From Mycolicibacterium alvei (lineage in GTDB: Bacteria > Actinomycetota > Actinomycetes > Mycobacteriales > Mycobacteriaceae): a stretch of DNA of 64,000 nt. A program made the translations under genes and the position numbers. The notes under the pieces are model-generated. The model was not told where the DNA came from. It was given only the letters and a program-made list of their open reading frames with translations, and did no database searches. Location of the stretch: assembly GCF_010727325.1 (NCBI RefSeq), contig NZ_AP022565.1, positions 3,348,001 to 3,412,000 of the forward strand, read 5' to 3'. Shown here piece after piece: positions 9,823 to 17,565 of this stretch (position 1 is its first letter; each line of letters opens with the position of its first letter).

Positions 9823-10902
9823 CTAGATCCAGCGGGTGGCTTCGACCTCGGTAGGCAGCGGTGGATGCAGCGGCACGTCGAGACCGTCGTAGATGCCGGG
9901 CTTCTGGGTGGCCAGCCAGTCGATCGCACCGAGCAGGCGGTTGGCCGCGGTGGTGTTGCCGCCGTCGGCCCGGGTGCCACCCGGCACGTCCGCGCGCACC
10001 ACGATGCTCAGCTGCGGATCGCCGTCGACGATCACCCGATGGTCGCCGACACCCTCGTCGGGCTGTGGCCAGTCGGGCGCACAGGCCGGGTCGATACGGG
10101 TGATGTGTTCGATGACGACCCGCTCGACGCCGTTGGCCCAGCCGATGACCTGAAGCCGGAACGCGCCCTGGGTGCCGGCCTCGAACCGGCCCATGACGTT
10201 GTCGACGGCCACGTCCAGCGGCAGCCGTTCGACCGTCTCGGTGATGTCGTCGATCTCCAGTCCGAGGCCGCGGCCGATGAGCCGGACGTTACCGCCCCAC
10301 ACCATGGTCGGGATCGAGGGCAGCAACATCATCGGCGTCTCGTCCATCGATCCACCGAAACCACACAGCACCCGCACCGAATGTGGCTGGTTATAGGTGG
10401 AGTAGTCGAAGATCTCCTGGCACCGGATGGTCCGGATCCGGGTACACAGGCCGGCTGCGATCACCGCCAGAGCGTCATTGCCCCAGCCCGGGTCGACACC
10501 GCTGACCAGAAGTGCGGAGTTGCCGGCCACCGCGGCGTCGGTGAGCCGCTCGACCCACTCACCGGGGGCCGACGCCGGGTCGTACAGCGAGTACAGCGAC
10601 GGGGTCACCACCTGTTTCCCGGCGCGGAGGCATTGCTCGATCTCGGCAAGGGCTTCCTCGGGCCGGATGTCGCCAGAAGACATGTAGGCCACCGCATCGC
10701 ACTGGGCCAGTGCCGCGTCGACGTCGGTGGTCGCAGTGACGCCGGTAGGGCTGTCGAGCTTGGCAAACGACGCCGCGTCCCGACCAGCCTTGTCCTCAGA
10801 TGACGTGATGACCGCAGCCAGCTCCAGACCCGGGAAGGCCGTGGCCGACCGGATCGCCGTTGCACCCATGTTTCCCGTGCCCCACACCGCGACTCGACGC
10901 AT
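9823..10902 (-). CDS. DapB-like NAD(P)-dependent oxidoreductase (dihydrodipicolinate reductase N-terminal fold)
   Basis: 359-residue protein with an N-terminal Rossmann motif (VAVWGTGNMG, residues 4-13) followed by a DapB_N-type domain. The long C-terminal part resembles the amine/diaminopentanoate dehydrogenase-like branch rather than true DapB, because the catalytic HH/K region of lysine-pathway DapB is not evident. ATG start at 10902. It is convergent with the PKS, with only 23 bp between the stops, and divergent from fadE5. In M. smegmatis a similar gene sits between fadE5 and the PKS of the polyphleate locus (from memory). Substrate unknown; a link to PKS chemistry is possible but unproven. 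Confidence 0.7.
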   Translation of the reverse strand: MRRVAVWGTGNMGATAIRSATAFPGLELAAVITSSEDKAGRDAASFAKLDSPTGVTATTDVDAALAQCDAVAYMSSGDIRPEEALAEIEQCLRAGKQVVTPSLYSLYDPASAPGEWVERLTDAAVAGNSALLVSGVDPGWGNDALAVIAAGLCTRIRTIRCQEIFDYSTYNQPHSVRVLCGFGGSMDETPMMLLPSIPTMVWGGNVRLIGRGLGLEIDDITETVERLPLDVAVDNVMGRFEAGTQGAFRLQVIGWANGVERVVIEHITRIDPACAPDWPQPDEGVGDHRVIVDGDPQLSIVVRADVPGGTRADGGNTTAANRLLGAIDWLATQKPGIYDGLDVPLHPPLPTEVEATRWI

Positions 10903-11074
10903 CCGATCACCCTAATGGCGATATTCGTGAGGATCGTCACATTAGAATGTAACTGCAGGTCAAAGGCATTTGCGCAATGAGGTACAACCTTCGATCAACC
11001 ACTGGGTTGGTTAGGTCCCAGAAATTGCTCGAACGCTCTTTGCGTTGAAGTTACCGAACGGTATAGTTGGCCGC

Positions 11075-11092
11075 AGTTACTGGTGGGTAACT
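11075..11092. promoter_or_regulatory. Palindromic operator candidate upstream of fadE5 (TTACTN4GGTAA core)
   Basis: Inverted repeat AGTTAC-N6-GTAACT, 46 bp before the fadE5 start. The core TTACTGGTGGGTAA has the same layout (TTACT-N4-RGTAA) as the palindrome at 23110-23125 between fadA2 and fabG4. This suggests one regulator for the three beta-oxidation/lipid genes. The regulator is not identifiable from this sequence. Confidence 0.45.
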
Positions 11093-11137
11093 TATCCAAA
11101 GTACCCAACCTCAGGTGGCATTCCACAAGGAGGAAAA

Positions 11138-12976
11138 GTGAGCCACTACAAGAGCAATGTCCGTGACCAGGTCTTTAACCTGTTCGACGTGTTCGGCATC
11201 GACAAGGTGTTCGGCACCGGCAAGTTTGCGGATCTCGATCAGGATTCGGCTCGCGAGATGCTCGCGGAGATCGCCCGACTGGCCGAGGGACCCATCGCCG
11301 AATCGTTCGCCGACGGCGACCGCAACCCTCCCGTCTTCGATCCCAAGACCCATAGCGTCACGCTGCCGGAGTCGTTCAAGAAGTCGATGCGCGCCCTCCT
11401 CGAGGGTGGCTGGGACAAGGTCGGCCTCTCCGAGGAACTCGGCGGTATGCCGGTGCCGCGTGCCCTGCAGTGGGCGCTGATCGAGCACGTGCTCGGCGCG
11501 AACCCCGCGGCCTACATGTACGCGATGGGCGCGGGCATGTGCGAGATCTTCTACAACAACGCCACTGAAGAGCAGAAGAAGTGGGCAGTGCTTGGCGCCG
11601 AGCGCGGCTGGGGCGCCACCATGGTGCTCACCGAGCCCGACGCTGGTTCCGACGTGGGCGCCGGCCGCACCAAGGCCGTCCAGCAGGAGGATGGCTCCTG
11701 GCACATCGACGGCGTGAAGCGGTTCATCACCTCCGCCGACTCCGACGATCTGTTCGAGAACATCATGCACCTGGTGCTGGCCCGCCCCGAGGGCGCCGGC
11801 CCGGGCACCAAGGGTCTGTCGCTGTTCTTCGTACCCAAGTTCCTCTTCGACTTCGAGACCGGTGAGCTGGGCGAGCGCAACGGCGCCTTCGTCACCAACG
11901 TCGAGCACAAGATGGGCCTGAAGGTCTCCACCACGTGTGAGCTGACCTTCGGTCAGCACGGTGTTCCCGCCAAGGGCTGGCTGGTCGGCGAGGTGCACAA
12001 CGGCATCGCGCAGATGTTCGACGTCATCGAGCAGGCCCGAATGATGGTGGGCACCAAGGCCATCGCAACCCTGTCGACCGGTTACCTGAACGCCCTCGAG
12101 TACGCCAAGGAGCGCGTTCAGGGTGCCGACCTGACCCAGATGATGGACAAGGCCGCCCCGCGCGTCACCATCACCCATCACCCCGACGTGCGCCGGTCCC
12201 TGATGACCCAGAAGGCCTACGCCGAGGGCATGCGCGCCGTCTACCTCTACACCGCGACCTTCCAGGACGAGGACGTTGCCAAGGCCGTCCACGGGGTGGA
12301 GCCTGAGCTGGCCCACAAGGTCAACGACCTGCTGCTGCCGATCGTCAAGGGCTGCGGCTCCGAACGGGCCTTCGTCCTGCTGGGCCAGGAGTCGCTGCAG
12401 ACCTTCGGTGGCTCCGGCTTCCTGCAGGACTACCCGCTCGAGCAGTACGTCCGCGACTCGAAGATCGACTCGCTGTACGAGGGCACCACCGCCATCCAGG
12501 CGCAGGACTTCTTCTTCCGCAAGATCGTCCGCGACAAGGGTCAGGCGCTGGCGTTCGTGGCCGGTGAGATCGAGCAGTTCATCAAGAACGAGACCGGCAA
12601 CGGCCGGCTGAAGACCGAGCGTGCCCTCCTGGCGACCGCCCTGGAGGACGTGCAGGGCATGGCCGCCACCCTCACCGGTTACCTGATGGCCGCGCAGGAG
12701 GATGCCGCCAGCATCTACAAGGTGGGCCTCGGTTCGGTCCGCTTCCTGATGTCGGTCGGCGACCTGCTGCTGGGCTGGCTGCTGGCCCGCCAGGCCGCGG
12801 TGGCCATCGAGAAGCTCGACGCCGGCGCCACCGGGGAGGATCGCACCTACCTCGAGGGCAAGATCGCCGCGGCATCGTTCTTCGCCAAGAACATGCTGCC
12901 GCTGCTGACCAGCACCCGTCAGGTCATCGAGACCATCGACAACGAGGTGATGGAGCTCGACGAGGCTGCGTTCTAA
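11138..12976 (+). CDS. fadE5: Acyl-CoA dehydrogenase FadE5
   Basis: FAD-dependent acyl-CoA dehydrogenase, 612 residues; M. tuberculosis FadE5 (Rv0244c) is 611. The start is GTG 11138, set by an ideal AAGGAGG at 11127-11133; the frame is open further upstream but carries no comparable ribosome site. Visible family features are the flavin/substrate segment [11 protein letters not shown], the helical middle domain, and [13 protein letters not shown] near the C-terminus, whose Glu is the expected catalytic base. FadE5 is a broad-range enzyme that introduces the trans-2 double bond in fatty acyl-CoA beta-oxidation. It is monocistronic here: operator-like palindrome upstream and a strong hairpin directly downstream. 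In M. tuberculosis it is adjacent to fadA2-fabG4-htdX; here those genes lie about 9 kb away. Confidence 0.93.
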   Translation: MSHYKSNVRDQVFNLFDVFGIDKVFGTGKFADLDQDSAREMLAEIARLAEGPIAESFADGDRNPPVFDPKTHSVTLPESFKKSMRALLEGGWDKVGLSEELGGMPVPRALQWALIEHVLGANPAAYMYAMGAGMCEIFYNNATEEQKKWAVLGAERGWGATMVLTEPDAGSDVGAGRTKAVQQEDGSWHIDGVKRFITSADSDDLFENIMHLVLARPEGAGPGTKGLSLFFVPKFLFDFETGELGERNGAFVTNVEHKMGLKVSTTCELTFGQHGVPAKGWLVGEVHNGIAQMFDVIEQARMMVGTKAIATLSTGYLNALEYAKERVQGADLTQMMDKAAPRVTITHHPDVRRSLMTQKAYAEGMRAVYLYTATFQDEDVAKAVHGVEPELAHKVNDLLLPIVKGCGSERAFVLLGQESLQTFGGSGFLQDYPLEQYVRDSKIDSLYEGTTAIQAQDFFFRKIVRDKGQALAFVAGEIEQFIKNETGNGRLKTERALLATALEDVQGMAATLTGYLMAAQEDAASIYKVGLGSVRFLMSVGDLLLGWLLARQAAVAIEKLDAGATGEDRTYLEGKIAAASFFAKNMLPLLTSTRQVIETIDNEVMELDEAAF

Positions 12977-12988
12977 GAAGCTGCCGAC

Positions 12989-13020
12989 AATGAGGCCCCG
13001 GGTTCGCCCGGGGCCTCATT
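12989..13020 (+). terminator. Rho-independent-type terminator after fadE5
   Basis: Perfect 14-bp stem (AATGAGGCCCCGGG paired with CCCGGGGCCTCATT) around a stable TTCG tetraloop, beginning 12 bp after the fadE5 stop. There is no long U-tract, which is usual for mycobacterial intrinsic terminators. It overlaps the 5' side of the next gene by one nucleotide if that gene starts at TTG 13019; this supports the later ATG start at 13049. Confidence 0.8.
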
Positions 13021-13048
13021 GCATTTGGGAGACAGGCAAACTGGTCGC

Positions 13049-13690
13049 ATGATCGAAGCCCGCGGCATCCTGCTGGTCGTCTCCCTGATGGCGACCACCG
13101 CGCTCACCCTGGCCCTTGGGATCACCGATCCGGCCGCCCCGATGTCCTACCCGACCAAGTTCCTGGTGTGGAATCTGGTGCTGGCGTGGATCCCGATGGT
13201 CTTCGCGATCGCGTTCGATCTGGTCGAGCGCAGGCTGTGGCTACTGCCGCTGGGGCTCGCCTGGTTGGCGTTCCTGCCGAATGCGCCCTATCTGGTGACC
13301 GACCTGGTCCACCTCGGCGAAGGCTACGAGCTGTGGCGCCACGTGCTGCAATACGGGTTCGCCGCCTGGACCGGCATCCTGCTGGGTGTGGTGTCGCTGC
13401 TGCTGGTGCATCAGCGCCTGGACGACGAATTCGGCTCGTTCTGGGGCTGGCTGGCCGTCGTCCTGTCGGTTGCGGGCTGTGCCGTCGGCGTGGTCATCGG
13501 CAGGTTCCAGCGATGGAACTCCTGGGACCTGGTAACCCAGCCGGACGCAGTGGTCGCCGCGACATTCGACTGGATGCGCTCACCGCTGTCCTACGTCCAG
13601 TCGACGGGCGTGGCGATAGCGGTCGCGGCGTTCTTCGGGTTGGCCTATCTGACGATCTGGGCGCTCAACGGACTCAATATGCGCAGATAG
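13049..13690 (+). CDS. DUF1361 integral membrane protein
   Basis: 213 residues with about six to seven hydrophobic helices. The conserved segment FLPNAPYLVTDLVHL (residues ~72-86) is the hallmark of the DUF1361 family, whose function is unknown. The ATG at 13049 is chosen over an upstream TTG at 13019 because the latter lies inside the fadE5 terminator. No partner gene is obvious: the next gene starts 171 bp downstream. Confidence 0.75.
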   Translation: MIEARGILLVVSLMATTALTLALGITDPAAPMSYPTKFLVWNLVLAWIPMVFAIAFDLVERRLWLLPLGLAWLAFLPNAPYLVTDLVHLGEGYELWRHVLQYGFAAWTGILLGVVSLLLVHQRLDDEFGSFWGWLAVVLSVAGCAVGVVIGRFQRWNSWDLVTQPDAVVAATFDWMRSPLSYVQSTGVAIAVAAFFGLAYLTIWALNGLNMRR

Positions 13691-13755
13691 TGTCCTGATC
13701 GCACCAGATACCCGGCAGCCCGTGGATTGCGTTGAGGTGTCCTGACAGCCAACGG

Positions 13756-13781
13756 GTTTACCTCGTTTGTCATATGGGCAT
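13756..13781 (+). promoter_or_regulatory. SigF-like promoter candidate
   Basis: GTTT at 13756-13759 and GGGCAT at 13776-13781 are separated by 16 bp. This is one mismatch from the mycobacterial SigF consensus (GTTT-N15-17-GGGTAT). It lies 81 bp before the start of the SDR-DUF2867 gene. Visual match only. Confidence 0.3.
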
Positions 13782-13861
13782 CCCGGTCACGACGAGTAAT
13801 CCACCCATCGGTCGTCCTCCGTCGGCCGGCTTCGGGCTCTGGCATCTTGCGAGGAGAACCC

Positions 13862-15388
13862 GTGACAAATCCGCCGCTCCCCGCTACCGCTTTGCGTGTT
13901 CTGGTTACCGGCGCGACCGGATACATCGGCGGCCGCCTGGTTCCACGGTTGAGACAGGCCGGCCACCGGGTGCGGGCAATGGCCCGCAACCCCGACAAGA
14001 TCAGCGACGTGCCCTGGGCATCGGATGTGGAAGTCGTTCGCGGCGATCTCACCGAGCCGGACACGCTCGCCGACGCCTGCCGCGACATCGACGTCGTCTA
14101 CTATCTCGTGCACTCGATGAACGCGGGCGGAGAGTTCATCGAATCCGAGAGGCGCAGCGCCGAGAACCTCGTCAGTGCCGCCCAACGCGCCGGAGTGCGA
14201 CGCATCGTCTATCTCGGCGGCTTGCATTCGGAATCGGATCGACTGTCGATGCATTTGCGCTCGCGCGGCCAGGTCGGGGAGATACTGCTGAACTCAGGCA
14301 TCCCCACCCTGGTCCTGCAGGCAGGCGTGGTCATCGGTTCCGGGTCGGCGTCTTTCGAGATGATCCGGCATCTGGCCAACAGGCTGCCTGTCATGACAAC
14401 GCCGCGTTGGGTTAACAACCGCGTACAGCCCATTGCTGTACGCGATGTCATGTACTACCTGTTGGAAGCCGCCACCGCGGAACTTCCGCACAGCCGCGCC
14501 TACGACATCGGTGGCCCAGATGTGTTGCAGTACGGCGAAATGATGCAAATCTATGCCGACGTCGCCGGCCTGGCTCGACGACGGATTCTCGTACTCCCCG
14601 TTCTCACACCGAAACTCGCCGGACTGTGGATCGGGCTGGTCACCCCGGTGCCCCCGAAAATCGGGCGCGCCCTGATCGAATCCCTGAGCACCGATGCCGT
14701 TGCCGCTGAGCACGACATCGATTCGATCATCGCACCGCCACCGGCAGGGGCAACCCCATATCGGGACGCCGTTGCACTCGCACTCCATCGCATCGAGACC
14801 GGTGAAGTCGAAACCACGTGGGCCAACGCGTCTCCGACCGGTGCACCCGCCGACCCGCTGCCCTCTGATCCCAGCTGGGCCGGCGAAGTGATCTACACAG
14901 ACGAGCGCAGCCTCGACTGCAACGCAACGATCGAGCACGTGTGGGAGGTTGTCGAGGGGGTCGGTGGTGAAAACGGTTGGTACTCGTTTCCGCTGGCCTG
15001 GACCATTCGCGGATGGCTGGATCGACTTGCCGGGGGCGTGGGCCTGTCTCGCGGTCGCCGCAACCCTCACGCCTTGCACACCGGCGATGCCCTGGACTTC
15101 TGGCGTGTCGAACGCATCCAGCGGCCGCACTTGTTGAGGTTGCGTGCCGAGATGCGCACGCCCGGCAATGCCTGGCTCGAATGGCGACTCGAACCTCGCG
15201 GTAAGCACGCCACGCGACTGCACCAGCGTGCCATCTTTTTTCCGAAAGGTCTTGCTGGACGACTCTATTGGTACTCGCTGCTGCCGTTCCACGGCATCAT
15301 CTTCACGGGCATGATCAACAACATCGGCGTCGCCGCCCAGAACGGATCGATGAACCGCAGTCTGGCAGCGGGAGATGACGAGTCATAA
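13862..15388 (+). CDS. NAD(P)-binding SDR/NmrA-type protein with C-terminal DUF2867
   Basis: 508 residues. The N-terminal ~300 residues form an atypical SDR with the dinucleotide motif VTGATGYIGGRL. A Tyr/Lys pair typical of classical SDRs is not obvious, as in NmrA/complex-I-assembly-like members. The C-terminal ~150 residues (GWYSFPLAWTIRGWLD... FWRVERI... LLRLRAEM) match the DUF2867 domain common in actinobacteria. GTG start at 13862 is preceded by GAGGAG with 5-nt spacing. A SigF-like promoter lies upstream, so a stress-response role is possible. Substrate unknown. Confidence 0.8.
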   Translation: MTNPPLPATALRVLVTGATGYIGGRLVPRLRQAGHRVRAMARNPDKISDVPWASDVEVVRGDLTEPDTLADACRDIDVVYYLVHSMNAGGEFIESERRSAENLVSAAQRAGVRRIVYLGGLHSESDRLSMHLRSRGQVGEILLNSGIPTLVLQAGVVIGSGSASFEMIRHLANRLPVMTTPRWVNNRVQPIAVRDVMYYLLEAATAELPHSRAYDIGGPDVLQYGEMMQIYADVAGLARRRILVLPVLTPKLAGLWIGLVTPVPPKIGRALIESLSTDAVAAEHDIDSIIAPPPAGATPYRDAVALALHRIETGEVETTWANASPTGAPADPLPSDPSWAGEVIYTDERSLDCNATIEHVWEVVEGVGGENGWYSFPLAWTIRGWLDRLAGGVGLSRGRRNPHALHTGDALDFWRVERIQRPHLLRLRAEMRTPGNAWLEWRLEPRGKHATRLHQRAIFFPKGLAGRLYWYSLLPFHGIIFTGMINNIGVAAQNGSMNRSLAAGDDES

Positions 15389-15408
15389 CCCCCACGTAGG
15401 GGTTCCTG

Positions 15409-16047
15409 TCAACTTTCGACGGCAACAGCGATCTCGTTGCGGCGCCGACACGGCAGCGTCCACGGCGGATCGTAAAACCACGCGGCGGGTTCTCCGGCTT
15501 CAACGAATCCGTAGTCACGCAGTACCTCGCGCAGATGCCGGGTACGCACAGCCACGCTACCCGGGCCGCGATCACCGCTGAAGCGTAGTACCGCAACCGT
15601 TTCAGGGGACACCGTAACCAGTGCAACGCGAGGATCGTCGGGCGTCGGCAGGGAGCTCAACGTTGACCCCGCGGGCATGTAGAAGCGGATCACCCATCCG
15701 TCATTCTCGATCATCTGCTGCGCAACCGGCGCGGTCATCGCGATCTTTTGACCACGCCGGCTGATCGCCTGCCGGCTTACCGGCGCGGTCATCGCGATCA
15801 GGCCGGACCGATGATTGGCGCCGAAGATATAGGCCGCCACACGCCGGAAGCCGGCACTGCGGGCTTCTTCCTCGTCCGCAACCACCACTGTCTGGGCCAC
15901 GACGCGCGGCCCGTACCGGCGAAGCTCCACGCCGCGGGCCAACGCTTGCGCGCTGTACGGCGGCTCCTCGACACTCATCCGAATACCCAGCGTAGAGGCA
16001 ATCATTCCCAAAAACTGCCGGGCAGTCGCCCGCAACTCTTTCCACAC
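15409..16047 (-). CDS. SOUL family haem-binding protein
   Basis: 212 residues. It shows the SOUL/HEBP pattern: VELRRYGPRVVAQTVV, the FGANHRSGLIAMTAPV block, a second KIAMTAPV, and a C-terminal AWFYDPPWTLPCRRRNE. Proteins of this family bind haem or related tetrapyrroles in a shallow pocket; their role in mycobacteria is not settled. GTG start at 16047 with GGAAGG about 8 nt upstream. Convergent with the SDR-DUF2867 gene (20 bp between stops). Confidence 0.8.
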   Translation of the reverse strand: MWKELRATARQFLGMIASTLGIRMSVEEPPYSAQALARGVELRRYGPRVVAQTVVVADEEEARSAGFRRVAAYIFGANHRSGLIAMTAPVSRQAISRRGQKIAMTAPVAQQMIENDGWVIRFYMPAGSTLSSLPTPDDPRVALVTVSPETVAVLRFSGDRGPGSVAVRTRHLREVLRDYGFVEAGEPAAWFYDPPWTLPCRRRNEIAVAVES

Positions 16048-16118
16048 GGCGCAGTCCTTCCATTGTCCCGGTGTGCAAGGTCTTCAGTGGTGATTCGGAG
16101 CCGAGAACGGGACGGATG

Positions 16119-16362
16119 GCCCGCAGCGCAACACTGGCTGTTTCCCACCACGTTGACCGTCGGGGCCGAAACCATCACTCATCCGAACCTCACCCTGATC
16201 TACGTCGTCGGCCAGCTCGGCCTCGTGTTCTACATGTTCTTGGTGGGAACATCGTTCAAGCTGGACATCCTGAGCGCACACGCGCGGCAGGCCGGGGTCA
16301 CCGCGGCGGCCGGCATCGGTGTGCCACTGGTACCCGGCGGCGTGGTCGGATGGACGGAGTGA
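16119..16362 (+). pseudogene. Remnant of a Na+/H+ (Kef/CPA2-type) antiporter gene
   Basis: In-frame fragment reading ...WLFPTTLTVGAETITHPNL then TLIYVVGQLGLVFYMFLVG, then TSFKLDILSAHARQAG and GVPLVPGGVVGW before a stop. This looks like two consecutive transmembrane helices near the N-terminus of a cation:proton exchanger, where a full protein needs 10-12 helices. The part upstream of about 16119 does not resemble the family and nothing continues it downstream. It fills the gap between the SOUL and TetR genes and is best read as a decayed, truncated gene. Confidence 0.65.
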
Positions 16363-16368
16363 CTGAGT

Positions 16369-17010
16369 TCAGAAGCGGGTCAGGCTGGGTATCAAGACAT
16401 CGTCGACCAGGGCCTGAACCGTCTCCTCGGTCGGCGGGCGGCCCGGTATCAGGGAGCGAAACACCAGATATCCCGGCATCACATCCCAGAGTTCATCGTG
16501 GATCGCGGCGGCGTCGATCTCGCCACGATCCACTGCCTCGGCCAGAACATCCGTCATGAGTTTCTTACGGTCCAGTACGAATTGATTCTGCATGGCCGCA
16601 CTCAATTCCGGGCTGTGCGCAATCTCGCTCATGATCGCGCTCATCGTGCTGGCGTGCTCGCGTGCCTGTGCACACACCGCGGCGCCGATACTCAGAAGGT
16701 CGGTGCGTAACGCGCCCGTGCGGGGTGGAACCAGCTGTACGCGGGTGCCCTCGATGAACGCCGCCAGCACCAATTCCGTCTTCGACGGCCAGCGGCGGTA
16801 AATCGTGGACTTGCTCGACTTCGCCGCGGTGGCCACGGCTTCCACCGTCAGCCGGTCGTATCCCTGCTGCTGCAACAGCCGCAGGGTCACCGCCAACAAC
16901 TCGGCCTCACGCTCGGACCACGGCGAGCCTTGAACCGAGGCGTTCTGCGTCGAAGCGGAAGACACCGCAGACACCTTTCGGTAGGAGGAAGTCAAATCAA
17001 CCGGTCTCAA
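16369..17010 (-). CDS. TetR family regulator, divergent from mmpS-mmpL
   Basis: Up to 213 residues. The N-terminal helix-turn-helix region (LTVEAVATAAKSSKSTIYRRW) is a clear TetR DNA-binding domain and the C-terminal half is ligand-binding. The start is uncertain: GTG codons at the VSAVSS stretch (~16965-16975) have a GAAAGG nearby and would shorten it by ~12-16 residues. Divergently placed 108 bp from an mmpS-mmpL pair, the arrangement of TetR repressors that control MmpS5/MmpL5-type efflux in mycobacteria. Repression of that pair and of itself is inferred. Confidence 0.85.
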   Translation of the reverse strand: MRPVDLTSSYRKVSAVSSASTQNASVQGSPWSEREAELLAVTLRLLQQQGYDRLTVEAVATAAKSSKSTIYRRWPSKTELVLAAFIEGTRVQLVPPRTGALRTDLLSIGAAVCAQAREHASTMSAIMSEIAHSPELSAAMQNQFVLDRKKLMTDVLAEAVDRGEIDAAAIHDELWDVMPGYLVFRSLIPGRPPTEETVQALVDDVLIPSLTRF

Positions 17011-17027
17011 CTCTTGCCCCCGATTGG

Positions 17028-17050
17028 ACTGTACCGTACCGTACCGTTCA
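17028..17050. promoter_or_regulatory. Tandem GTACC repeats in the tetR-mmpS intergenic region (operator candidate)
   Basis: Three consecutive GTACC units (17031-17045) flanked by CTG on the left and CAG on the right. The segment lies between the divergent tetR and mmpS genes, where the TetR operator is expected. It is only partly palindromic. Confidence 0.35.
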
Positions 17051-17118
17051 GGTGCTTGGAACGGTCGAAGATTCTCGCTTCAAGGCGAGTTGTGCGCTTG
17101 TTCTCGAAAGGCTCTGAG

Positions 17119-17565
17119 ATGCAGGGGATCTCGGTAACCAGACTGGTCAGGCGGCGCTGGACGGTGATCGTGGCTGTACTGGTGGTGGCGGTAGTCGCCT
17201 TCACCGTCAGTCGACTGCACGGCATATTCGGTTCCGACAACGAGGTGTCACGCCCCAGTGCCGACACCCTGGAGAACACCGGATACAACCCGAAGCGGGT
17301 GCTGTTCGAGGTGTTCGGTCCACCGGGTTCGATCGCCACGGTCAACTACCTGGACATCGACGCCCAACCCCAACGGGCCGAGGACGTCGCGCTGCCGTGG
17401 TCGCAGACGCTGGTCACCGATGACCCCACGATGTTCGCCGACCTTCGCGCACAGGGCGACGGTGACTACATCGGCTGCCGCATCACGGTCAACGGTGTGG
17501 TCAAGGACGAAAGGTCCACCGACAACGTGAACGGCTACATCGCGTGCTTGGACAAGTCGGCATGA
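17119..17565 (+). CDS. MmpS family membrane protein
   Basis: 148 residues, the usual MmpS size. A short cytoplasmic N-terminus with Arg residues (RLVRRRW) is followed by one transmembrane helix (residues ~14-32) and a periplasmic beta-rich domain with the family features [19 protein letters not shown] and LPWSQTL. ATG 17119 has CGAAAGG 7 nt upstream; the open frame extends further up but without coding character. MmpS proteins are periplasmic accessory subunits of MmpL exporters. The stop overlaps the mmpL start (ATGA at 17562-17565), indicating translational coupling. Confidence 0.9.
   Translation: MQGISVTRLVRRRWTVIVAVLVVAVVAFTVSRLHGIFGSDNEVSRPSADTLENTGYNPKRVLFEVFGPPGSIATVNYLDIDAQPQRAEDVALPWSQTLVTDDPTMFADLRAQGDGDYIGCRITVNGVVKDERSTDNVNGYIACLDKSA

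Noticed and set aside
9823..10902. Lysine-pathway DapB
   Set aside because: Only the N-terminal nucleotide-binding fold matches; length (359) and the C-terminal sequence differ from true DapB (~245 residues).
16071..16559. 162-codon frame overlapping the antiporter remnant
   Set aside because: Arg-rich and of no recognisable family; it runs antisense into tetR. The antiporter-like frame in the other phase explains the region better.
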